From assembly GCA_009691705.1 (NCBI GenBank), contig SIAR01000026.1, forward strand, positions 1-34,744: a stretch of DNA of 34,744 nucleotides, given 5' to 3'. Shown piece after piece: positions 8,859 to 15,851 of this stretch. The position numbers were made by a program, and so were the translations under genes. The stretch comes from Phycisphaerales bacterium (GTDB taxonomy: Bacteria; Planctomycetota; Phycisphaerae; Phycisphaerales; SM1A02). Each line of letters begins with the position of its first letter. Position 1 is the stretch's first letter. The notes under the pieces are model-generated. The model searched no databases and was not told the DNA's origin. It saw nothing but the letters and a program-made list of their open reading frames with translations.

Positions 8859-11318
8859 TCAGTTTGGGCAGACGCCCCAACCGCTAAGCAAGGTCGCCAA
8901 GTCAGACCCGTTGGTCTGTCCGTCGCCAGTGATGTCGCCGGCTGGCGATCCCCATGCTGAGAGCAGGGTCGCCAAGTCAGCTCCGTTACGGAAGCCGTTG
9001 CCGTCGTAATCACCTGGGCATGGTGGCGCAGCGCAATTGGCTGCGTTGGTGCCGTTGATCTGAACCACCCAAGCCGCGGTAAACGAAGCTCCGAGCGATT
9101 CAGTCAACACGAATTGCGCAGCTGCATCAGCGCAGCTGAGACGACACCAAGTGTTTCCAACTGGACCGAGGGTGTTTCCACCCACGCGCTGCTGGTAACC
9201 CGCCATGGCTGGGACTGCTCCCTCACCATCGTAGAGATTTGGGAAATCAACGATCACAACGAGGTTGTACGCCGCATCGTTCTGCACGCAAACTGGCTGC
9301 GCGAAGTTCAATGTTGCGCGGTAAACACCACCAGTCACCATGATTGCCTGGGTGATGATCGATTCGAGATCGCCGCCGTCGACTCCGCCATCAGCGGTCT
9401 TGAAACGTGGACTTCCACCATCAAGATCGCGGTAGATGCCGATCGTCGCTGGCAGTGGCAGATCGCTGTAGTACGTTCCGGCTGCATCCACGTTGATCGC
9501 GTAGGCACCGAAGTTCAAGCAGCTGATTTCACCACCAACAGTTCCAGCTGGGAAGACTCGCGCATAGGAGTTCACCGTCGAACCACCCGCAGCACCACCA
9601 ACCGCACACGCCACGATGCCGTTTGTGACCAAGTCTGGGTTCACGTTGAGGCTCATGCTGTCTGGGCCAGCAGCAGCGCATACGCCGGCGGTTGCACCAC
9701 CACCGGAGACGGTGATTGGGCAAGTTGCTGGCGTGCTGGTGACTTCGAGCGTGTAGTTGTTGAACACGCCGCTTCCGCATGGATTTCCGGCGTCATCTGA
9801 GTCCGACACGAATGCGTAGTAGATGCCTGGGTTGAGACAAGCCGAGGCCACCGTTGGGCAGCTCCCGGTTCCCGCAGCCACGATATTGATGCCACCGCAG
9901 TCAGCAACAGAGATATCGCCAGCCAACACAAACACGTTGACAAGGCGAGCAGCCTTCACCGAGACGGTGATCTGTGCGTCAGCAGCAACCGCGAACTGAT
10001 AGAAGTCAGTGTCGTGAGTGCCGAGGTCGGCCCACAGCGTTCCACCGACGACCGAACCGATGGCGATCGTTTCGAATTGACCGGCTGCGTTGCAACCGCC
10101 ATTCGAATCGCTTCCGCATGGTTCAGCTTCGCTAGAGGATGGGGATCCAAGTGCGCATGGCTCTGGCATGTCGATTGAGATCGCTCCAGTTCCTGTTTCG
10201 CCCTCGGTGTATGAACCGTTGCGAATCAGGTAGGTGTGACCAAGTTGAACGCTAGCAGTCATCGCCGATGCGTACGGAGTCTGGGTGCCAGTGATCATGC
10301 ACGCGCCACTCGCGCCGTCGTCGTTGCAACCAACCAACGCCGCAGCGAGGGTGTTGAAGTCAAACGATGCAGGGCTAGTACCCATGTCATAGACAGCCAG
10401 CTTGTTGTCGTATGTGCACGCATTGCAGGTTGAGATCGACATTAATCCGTTGGCGACTGGCGAAACCTTAAACCAAACGTCATTGCCGAAGATGTCGCTT
10501 CCCGACTGGCAGTTTGCGCCAGCGTGAATAGGACCGTCAGTCGTCGCATTGACGGACGAAAAGGCTTGAACGCTATCGGTTGATGGAGCCACGGTTGCGT
10601 TCGTCGCACAATTGTTGGCTGGAGCTCCCGCGGCTGGTGCACAGAAGTAATAGCCGCACTGTCCAATGGCCTGATCGACGCAACTCTGATCCCAGCCCAC
10701 TTCGCAGCAGATTGGATTGAAGGTGCAGACACCCGAGCAACAAGTTGCGCTATCGCAACCGAGTCCAGCATGCACAACGTTGCAGGCGCCTGTCGCACCA
10801 ACACAACCAGCGCTTGACGCAGTGAAGTTGACTGTCAGCGAGCCAGTGCCGACATCACCGTCGTATCCGCCGATTCGAACGTAGAAAACCTCGCCAGTGT
10901 TGCAGCTGATGTCGAGGATTTCTGAGTAATAGACCTGGCACGTTGCATTTGCTGCACCATCACCATTGCAGGCCACAAGTGTTGAGCAGCTGGTTTTGTA
11001 GAGCGCCAACGAGGTGTCGTACGAACCGAGCAGACATGTCGTGAAGTCAGCCACTCCTGGTTCAGTCGCAGTGAACTTGAACCACACGTCTTTCTGAGTT
11101 GCGAGCCAATTGAGGAAGGTGCCCGTGCAGAGCGCATCCGTTGGGATGTTCGCGCTTGGTGTTGCTGTCGTTGTGTTAAAGGCAATCGGAACGCCAGCAA
11201 GCACTGTCGCGGCACTCGCGCACTCGTCTTGTGCATACACAGACGACGCGATCAGCGTGGTACACGCCGCCGCAAACGCCACGCCGAGCGTGGATGAAAA
11301 ACTGTTTCGACACTTCAT
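8859..11318 (-). CDS. Exported Cys-rich protein with dockerin-like tail (paralogue 1)
   Basis: A secreted or surface protein of unknown function, 819 residues. ATG at 11318 has AGGAG seven bases upstream and opens a clear signal peptide (LGVAFAAACTTLIASSVYA, cleavage near 29-30). Then come a beta-rich domain with KDVWFKFTATEPG and YVRIGGYDG (about 75-170); a Cys module (about 187-221) CC.GVC.FNPICCEVGWDQSC; a second copy of the first domain type (DVWFKVSPVANGLMSISTC); a further domain with DTDFYQFAVAADAQITVSV; a last beta-rich region; and a C-terminal tail of two EF-hand-like loops (DYDGNGFRNGADLATLLSAWG and DITGDGQTNGSDLATLLSGWG). Many paired cysteines imply disulphides outside the cytoplasm. 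It could be a surface-layer or adhesion protein; there is no catalytic motif that I recognise. Confidence 0.85.
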   Translation of the reverse strand: MKCRNSFSSTLGVAFAAACTTLIASSVYAQDECASAATVLAGVPIAFNTTTATPSANIPTDALCTGTFLNWLATQKDVWFKFTATEPGVADFTTCLLGSYDTSLALYKTSCSTLVACNGDGAANATCQVYYSEILDISCNTGEVFYVRIGGYDGDVGTGSLTVNFTASSAGCVGATGACNVVHAGLGCDSATCCSGVCTFNPICCEVGWDQSCVDQAIGQCGYYFCAPAAGAPANNCATNATVAPSTDSVQAFSSVNATTDGPIHAGANCQSGSDIFGNDVWFKVSPVANGLMSISTCNACTYDNKLAVYDMGTSPASFDFNTLAAALVGCNDDGASGACMITGTQTPYASAMTASVQLGHTYLIRNGSYTEGETGTGAISIDMPEPCALGSPSSSEAEPCGSDSNGGCNAAGQFETIAIGSVVGGTLWADLGTHDTDFYQFAVAADAQITVSVKAARLVNVFVLAGDISVADCGGINIVAAGTGSCPTVASACLNPGIYYAFVSDSDDAGNPCGSGVFNNYTLEVTSTPATCPITVSGGGATAGVCAAAGPDSMSLNVNPDLVTNGIVACAVGGAAGGSTVNSYARVFPAGTVGGEISCLNFGAYAINVDAAGTYYSDLPLPATIGIYRDLDGGSPRFKTADGGVDGGDLESIITQAIMVTGGVYRATLNFAQPVCVQNDAAYNLVVIVDFPNLYDGEGAVPAMAGYQQRVGGNTLGPVGNTWCRLSCADAAAQFVLTESLGASFTAAWVVQINGTNAANCAAPPCPGDYDGNGFRNGADLATLLSAWGSPAGDITGDGQTNGSDLATLLSGWGVCPN
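8875..9014. repeat. Dockerin-like tail DNA repeat, copy B
   Basis: The counterpart of 6564-6703, encoding the tail of the 819-residue protein. Bases 8887-8937 are identical to 6576-6626. Confidence 0.9.
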
Positions 11319-11521
11319 TGAGATTCTCCTAGTAAAAGAATGTGGTCTATTGCGATTCTGGAACGGATGAATTTGAGTGCTCGAGTGGCTACAAACCATT
11401 CTCGTGCCCCGATACATCGTTTGAAACATAACTCGAGTTGAATCAAAAGCGAACGAATTGCTAAAAAGCGGGTGATTGCGACTAAATATTATTGAAGGCG
11501 GGAATCGCTGTGATTATCGGA
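11319..11521. other. Intergenic leader region, AT-richer than its surroundings
   Basis: About 200 bases without a gene between two minus-strand genes. It is visibly AT-richer than neighbouring coding DNA (for example GACTAAATATTATTG near 11479-11493) and should hold the promoter and 5' leader of the 819-residue exported protein gene, whose AGGAG site lies at its left edge. I could not single out a convincing -35/-10 pair, and I see no terminator hairpin for the dehydrogenase gene ending at 11522... that gene's transcript may read through. Confidence 0.4.
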
Positions 11522-12553
11522 CTATTTCCAGTCGATCACAATTTTTCCAAATTGATTCGATCCCTCAAGACGTGCAAAGGCTTTTTTTGCATCCTGTGGC
11601 TTGTGCACCGAATCAACCACTGGAGAAATTGCTCCTGAACCAAACAAACTTGCAACGGTTCGAAATTCGCTCATATCACCCATCGTTGCTCCAACGATTG
11701 TGAGTTGATTCCAGAAAACGCGCGAGAGATCGGTGGTCGCGTCACCGCCAGTCGTTGCGCCGCAGGTCACAAACACTCCGCCGCGCACAAGACTCTTGAT
11801 CGAACTGAGATGGACTGCCTTTCCGATCGAGTCGGCAACGATGTCAACCCCCCGCTTCTTGGTGATTGCCCTCACTTCGCGCGACCAGTCTGTTCCTACA
11901 TCAAGAATGCCGTGCGATGCTCCCAGTTCGCGCGCGCGATCGAGTTTGCTCTGGTGGCGACTCGTCACGATCACGTCGCAACCGAAGTGCTTGGCGATAT
12001 TGAGTAGTGCAACTGCCACGCCACCGCCAATACCTGTGACGAGCACGGTCATTCCAGGTTGCAGGTGCGCCCGCGTCACAAGCATGCGCCAAGCTGTGAG
12101 ATGGGTCAACCCAAACGCCGCTGCTTGCACCGGGTCTGCCTCACCAATGTCGAGCACGTTGATCGCAGGCGCGACAAAGAATTCTGCCATCGTGCCAGGA
12201 GTGTGCTCGCCGATCATTGAGATGTTCTCGCCAGATGCCCTGTGATCTGGATGGCACGGTTCATGCTGCACAACCGCGGCGTTTAGGAGGATTCTGCGAC
12301 CGATCCAGGCGGTGTCGACACCTTCACCGACTTCGACAACGCGACCAGCGCCATCCGATCCACTCGAAAACGGATACGGCGTGTCGATGCCCGGCAATCC
12401 GCGCCCAACCCAAAGATCGAGGCTGTTTAGTGCGCTCGCTTCACTCTGAACCAGCACCTCGCCACGCACTGCACTCGGCTTGAGGCGGTCGGTGACGAAG
12501 GCCACGTTTGGGGCGACAGGATCTCCGCGCTTCGTGATGACAATTGCTTTCAT
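11522..12553 (-). CDS. Zinc-independent alcohol dehydrogenase / quinone oxidoreductase-like (MDR family)
   Basis: A medium-chain dehydrogenase/reductase of 343 residues, the usual length. The N-terminal GroES-like domain has EASALNSLDLWVGRGLPG and FSSGSDGAGRVVEVGEGVD. The Rossmann domain (about 150-290) has TVLVTGIGGGVAVALLNIAK, the NAD(P)-binding glycine motif. The typical structural-zinc Cys tetrad is missing, although a lone CHPDH segment remains where that loop lies, so it is probably a zinc-free quinone reductase-like or enoyl reductase-like enzyme using NADPH. The substrate cannot be stated. ATG at 12553 has GAGG six bases upstream. It diverges from the DUF1573 gene with under 25 bases between starts. 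Confidence 0.88.
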   Translation of the reverse strand: MKAIVITKRGDPVAPNVAFVTDRLKPSAVRGEVLVQSEASALNSLDLWVGRGLPGIDTPYPFSSGSDGAGRVVEVGEGVDTAWIGRRILLNAAVVQHEPCHPDHRASGENISMIGEHTPGTMAEFFVAPAINVLDIGEADPVQAAAFGLTHLTAWRMLVTRAHLQPGMTVLVTGIGGGVAVALLNIAKHFGCDVIVTSRHQSKLDRARELGASHGILDVGTDWSREVRAITKKRGVDIVADSIGKAVHLSSIKSLVRGGVFVTCGATTGGDATTDLSRVFWNQLTIVGATMGDMSEFRTVASLFGSGAISPVVDSVHKPQDAKKAFARLEGSNQFGKIVIDWK

Positions 12554-12563
12554 GGTGCGCCTC

Positions 12564-12569
12564 TATAGT
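12564..12569 (+). promoter_or_regulatory. Candidate -10 element (TATAGT), leaderless promoter of the DUF1573 gene
   Basis: TATAGT ends seven bases before the ATG at 12577. On the other strand TACTAT (12570-12565) covers the same bases and could be the -10 of the divergent dehydrogenase gene, so the two promoters would exclude each other. Confidence 0.4.
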
Positions 12570-12576
12570 AATGATC

Positions 12577-13644
12577 ATGCACTCACCGACTCTGCGCGTC
12601 TTTCTTGCTGCGGTTGCGCAGTGTGCTCTGGCGGGTTGTGCGCTCGCGGACGTTATCGCCGATCCCGCGTCGATCTCGCTTGGATTTCTTGAACCGCGCG
12701 CATCGGTGACGCGCACCTTTCGACTCGTCAACACGAGCGCCGCACCCGTCACGATTCTCTCGGTGACACCGACGTGCACCTGCACGACTCTCGATGCTGC
12801 CGGAAGGGTGATACCGGCCGAGGGAAGTATTGAGGTGCCACTCACCATGAAGGTCGCTGCATCGACGGGCGTCAAGAGTGCAGCAGTCGCGTTTACCTTC
12901 TCGGACAAGTCGCCGCCGGTGACACTCACGATGAGCGGCGAGATTGCGTACGCCGTGCGCGGTTCGACGATCGATCCAACCAACGGTGTGCGTGTTCCAT
13001 ACATCAATGCCTTTCAAGATCCTGCCGCTCCAGCGGGCAGCCGCGTCGCGCCGCTCGCCGGCACCGTGACGATCTCATCGATCGATCAGACTCCCTTCAC
13101 GATTCAATCTGTCATGGGTCAGCCAGCGATCTTTGTCGGATTCGATCCTGCCGCCGATCGACCAAAGCACACATACGAGGTGCGCTACGACTTTTCGAAG
13201 TTGCCCTGCGAGCAAGTACCCCCGTACCTCATCATCGCGACCGACCATCCCAAGGCGCCACTGATCGACATGCGGGTGCGGCACCTCTGCACAAAGATCG
13301 CCCCGCAGATTCCCTTCGCTGAGTACCGCGCAAACCTCGGAGTTCTCACCACCGCGACGGCAGTGCCATTTGAGTTCGAACTCAAGCATTCTGCAGGATG
13401 GCAGGTCGTCGAGACCATGTCGAAAGACCCGCGAATCTCAGTGCAATTCGTCGCGGCGCGGGCTGACAAAGATATGACCATGCTTTCACTCGTCGCCCAG
13501 ACCACTGCGGCAGCATGCGGCATCATTCTGGCGCCGATCACGATGACTGCGATCGGTCCAGACGGGGTGCGACGATTGAACGACTTCTGGGTGTACGCGC
13601 TCGTGTTGCCATCCGCCGCGCCTGCTCAGAAACTCGGGTCGTAG
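12577..13644 (+). CDS. Exported DUF1573 domain protein
   Basis: An exported protein of 355 residues. The signal peptide (LRVFLAAVAQCALAGCALA) may end in lipoprotein-like LAGC. It is followed by a DUF1573 domain (about residues 25-125): ISLGFLEPRASVTRTFRLVNTS, then the hallmark PTCTCT, then IPLTM-like and MSGEI strands. DUF1573 is an immunoglobulin-like fold common in planctomycetes and Bacteroidetes; its role is unknown, perhaps surface assembly. The remaining 230 residues form a second beta-rich region without recognisable motifs. ATG at 12571 is six bases further upstream; I prefer 12577 because TATAGT sits seven bases before it and no Shine-Dalgarno is seen. The 3' end overlaps the malic enzyme gene by 19 bases on the opposite strand. 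Confidence 0.82.
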   Translation: MHSPTLRVFLAAVAQCALAGCALADVIADPASISLGFLEPRASVTRTFRLVNTSAAPVTILSVTPTCTCTTLDAAGRVIPAEGSIEVPLTMKVAASTGVKSAAVAFTFSDKSPPVTLTMSGEIAYAVRGSTIDPTNGVRVPYINAFQDPAAPAGSRVAPLAGTVTISSIDQTPFTIQSVMGQPAIFVGFDPAADRPKHTYEVRYDFSKLPCEQVPPYLIIATDHPKAPLIDMRVRHLCTKIAPQIPFAEYRANLGVLTTATAVPFEFELKHSAGWQVVETMSKDPRISVQFVAARADKDMTMLSLVAQTTAAACGIILAPITMTAIGPDGVRRLNDFWVYALVLPSAAPAQKLGS

Positions 13645-15296
13645 ACCTTGCTCCGCACTAACTGTTCGATGTCAGCAGGCTCCCGAACGCGCGCGAGTCC
13701 AGTGTGAAAGATGAACCGCGCGACAGCGATTGCCACCTCGATGCTTGTCTCAAAGATCGACGAGATCGGCGGATAGATGAGGCCAACCGAAAGATCTTGC
13801 TCGGTTGTCTGTGAGGCAAGTGACTCGGCAGCGCGCAAGAACATCGCATCGGTGACGCGCGTCGCCTCTGTGGCGTAGATCGCCATCCCAACTGCTGGAT
13901 AGATGTAGACATTGTTGCCCTGACCTGGCACAAAGAGTTTGCCCCCGTAGTGCAACGGAGCAAAGGGACTGCCACTCGCGACAATTGCGCGACCGTCCGA
14001 CCAACGGATCGCTTCTTCCGCCGTGCACTCTGACTTTGATGTTGGATTCGAAAGCGGAAAGATGATCGGGCGGGCATTGATGCGAGCCATCGCCCGCACA
14101 ACGCCTTCATTGAACGCGTGGGCGACAGTTGAGACTCCGATGATCGCCGTCGGCCGAATGGTCTCGACGACATCGACGAGATCTTTGAGGGGTGAGTCAA
14201 CGCCAACGCGCGCGTTGGCAGGAAACGTGAGACCAGCGACATCGTGCGCGTATCGCTCGAGATAGTCGGGCAAATTGGGCATCTTCTCATGCACCATGCC
14301 GCGTGAATTCACAAACCAGCAGCGCTTGAGCGCGTCACGCTCAGAACAACCATCGGCCATAAGTTGCGTCACGAAGAGGTCAGCGATGCCGACGCCCGCA
14401 CTTCCCGCACCCATGAATAGCAGTGTCTGCTCGCCCATCGGCTTGCGCGCGACGCGGCACGCGCCAAAGAGTCCGGCAACCGCCACCGATGCCGTGCCTT
14501 GAATGTCATCGTTGAAGCAACAAACTCGGTCGCGATATCGGCGCAGCAGCGGAGTCGCGTGTTTGTTTGTGAAATCCTCGAACTGAATGCAACAGCGTGG
14601 AAAGACCTCTTGCACGGCATCGACGAACTCATCAACGAAAGAGAAGTACTCATCGCCCGTGATGCGCGGCATCTTCAACCCTGGATAGAGCGGATCGGCA
14701 AGAAACGACTCGTTGTTAGTGCCAAGATCGAGCACGACGGGCAGTGCGGCTTCGGGCGGAACACCTGCACACGCCGTATAAAGCGCCAGCTTGCCGACTG
14801 GAATACCCATACCGCACACACCTTGATCGCCGAGTCCGAGGATGCGTTCGCCATCGGTAACCACGATGAATCGCACATCGCGCACCGGCCAATTGCGCAG
14901 CACTTTCGCCAGATTTCCCCGGCGTTTCACCGAGAGATACATCCCCTTGGGTCGGCGCAGAATGTGACCGAACTTCTGGCACGCCTCTCCAACTGTTGGC
15001 GTGTAGACGATGGGCATGTACCGCTCGAAATCACTTCGCAGCAGGGCATAGAAGAGTCGCTCCTGACGATCTTGCAGCGCAGAGAGATATTGATACTTCG
15101 CGAGGTCTGATCCTTGCGCATCGAACTGCAGTCGCGCCCGATCGAGTTGAATCTCGAGCGTCTCGATTCCGTCTGGGAGCAACCCGACGAGTCCGAGTTC
15201 TTCGCGCTGCTCGTCGGTGAAGGCGCAGCCAAGGTTGAGTCGTGAGTCATTGAGCGTTCGAACTGAGGGCGGGAGGTCGGTGCGCGACTGCGGCAT
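13626..15296 (-). CDS. maeA: NAD-dependent malic enzyme (oxaloacetate-decarboxylating)
   Basis: Converts malate to pyruvate and CO2 with reduction of NAD+, in the cytoplasm, linking the TCA cycle to pyruvate. The protein has 556 residues, the length of the large SfcA/MaeA type. Motifs: IVYTPTVGEACQKFGH near residue 98 (catalytic Tyr), VVTDGERILGLGDQGVCGMGIPVGKLALYTACAG (about 145-180), QFEDF and CFNDDIQGTASVA near 262 (metal-binding Glu and Asp), GAGSAGVGIADLF (NAD-binding), and PLSNPTSKSECTAEEA in the C-terminal part. The ATG at 15296 starts before the family's GLNDSRLN-like region and is preferred over an in-frame start 99 bases upstream because TACGCT lies seven bases before it. It is transcribed divergently from the SprT-like gene. 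Confidence 0.95.
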   Translation of the reverse strand: MPQSRTDLPPSVRTLNDSRLNLGCAFTDEQREELGLVGLLPDGIETLEIQLDRARLQFDAQGSDLAKYQYLSALQDRQERLFYALLRSDFERYMPIVYTPTVGEACQKFGHILRRPKGMYLSVKRRGNLAKVLRNWPVRDVRFIVVTDGERILGLGDQGVCGMGIPVGKLALYTACAGVPPEAALPVVLDLGTNNESFLADPLYPGLKMPRITGDEYFSFVDEFVDAVQEVFPRCCIQFEDFTNKHATPLLRRYRDRVCCFNDDIQGTASVAVAGLFGACRVARKPMGEQTLLFMGAGSAGVGIADLFVTQLMADGCSERDALKRCWFVNSRGMVHEKMPNLPDYLERYAHDVAGLTFPANARVGVDSPLKDLVDVVETIRPTAIIGVSTVAHAFNEGVVRAMARINARPIIFPLSNPTSKSECTAEEAIRWSDGRAIVASGSPFAPLHYGGKLFVPGQGNNVYIYPAVGMAIYATEATRVTDAMFLRAAESLASQTTEQDLSVGLIYPPISSIFETSIEVAIAVARFIFHTGLARVREPADIEQLVRSKVYDPSF

Positions 15297-15303
15297 GTTG
15301 ACG

Positions 15304-15309
15304 AGCGTA
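15304..15309 (-). promoter_or_regulatory. Candidate -10 element (TACGCT) of the malic enzyme gene
   Basis: On the minus strand TACGCT ends seven bases before the ATG at 15296, with no Shine-Dalgarno, suggesting a leaderless mRNA. Confidence 0.4.
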
Positions 15310-15341
15310 GTGTGTGCTCGAGAAACTGGCGGGTCACTGGT

Positions 15342-15347
15342 TACCCT
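15342..15347 (+). promoter_or_regulatory. Candidate -10 element (TACCCT) of the SprT-like gene
   Basis: TACCCT ends six bases before the ATG at 15354, which has no Shine-Dalgarno sequence. A CTCGAG palindrome (15318-15323) lies between this and the divergent malic enzyme promoter. Confidence 0.35.
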
Positions 15348-15353
15348 GCGCCG

Positions 15354-15812
15354 ATGCTCTCGTGGCCAGACGAACTTACGACCGAGTTGCGCCACGATCT
15401 CTTTGGATGGTGTGAACTCTGGTCAGTGCCAACACTTGCCGATGAGGTGACCGTCGCCGTGAGTCGTCGTTTGACTTCGAGCCTCGGTCGGGCCAACTAC
15501 CGACACCAACGCGTCACGCTGCAACACACGCTGCTTCATCCCATGGCGGCTGCTCTGCTACGCGAAGTGCTCTGCCATGAGTTGGCGCATCTTGCTGCGT
15601 ATCGACTGCACGGAACCAAGATCCGTCCTCATGGTCGGGAGTGGAAGGCGCTGCTCATCGCTGCCCAGTACCCGCCCAATGTCACGTACGCCGCAGAGAG
15701 CCTGCCCGCCTGCTTTGCTGTGCATAAGCGCTTTCGGCGCCCGCCGGCCCGGCGCAGTTCATGGGCTCGGCTCACTCAGTGGATCGCCGGGATACCTTGC
15801 GCAGTGCGCTAA
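15354..15812 (+). CDS. SprT-like zinc metalloprotease domain protein
   Basis: A small protein of 152 residues with the SprT/Spartan-type zincin core. The HExxH site is in REVLCHELAHLAAYRLHG (about residues 73-88), followed by the third zinc ligand in IRPHGREWKALL (about 92-103). Eukaryotic Spartan cuts DNA-protein crosslinks; the bacterial SprT family is of uncertain role. A C-terminal zinc ribbon, present in many SprT proteins, is absent: the protein ends with a basic RRPPARRSS stretch and WIAGIPCAVR. ATG at 15354 is preferred to the GTG at 15312, which would place the start at the divergent malic enzyme promoter. Confidence 0.82.
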   Translation: MLSWPDELTTELRHDLFGWCELWSVPTLADEVTVAVSRRLTSSLGRANYRHQRVTLQHTLLHPMAAALLREVLCHELAHLAAYRLHGTKIRPHGREWKALLIAAQYPPNVTYAAESLPACFAVHKRFRRPPARRSSWARLTQWIAGIPCAVR

Positions 15813-15851
15813 GCGATGGTCTGGGCGCGTTGCTCGCACGCCGCGCTCATC

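Noticed and set aside
8614..9013. N-terminal extension of the 687-residue exported protein
   Set aside because: It would read through the strong terminator at 8787-8825 and into the neighbouring gene; the TTG at 8614 has a Shine-Dalgarno and signal peptide.
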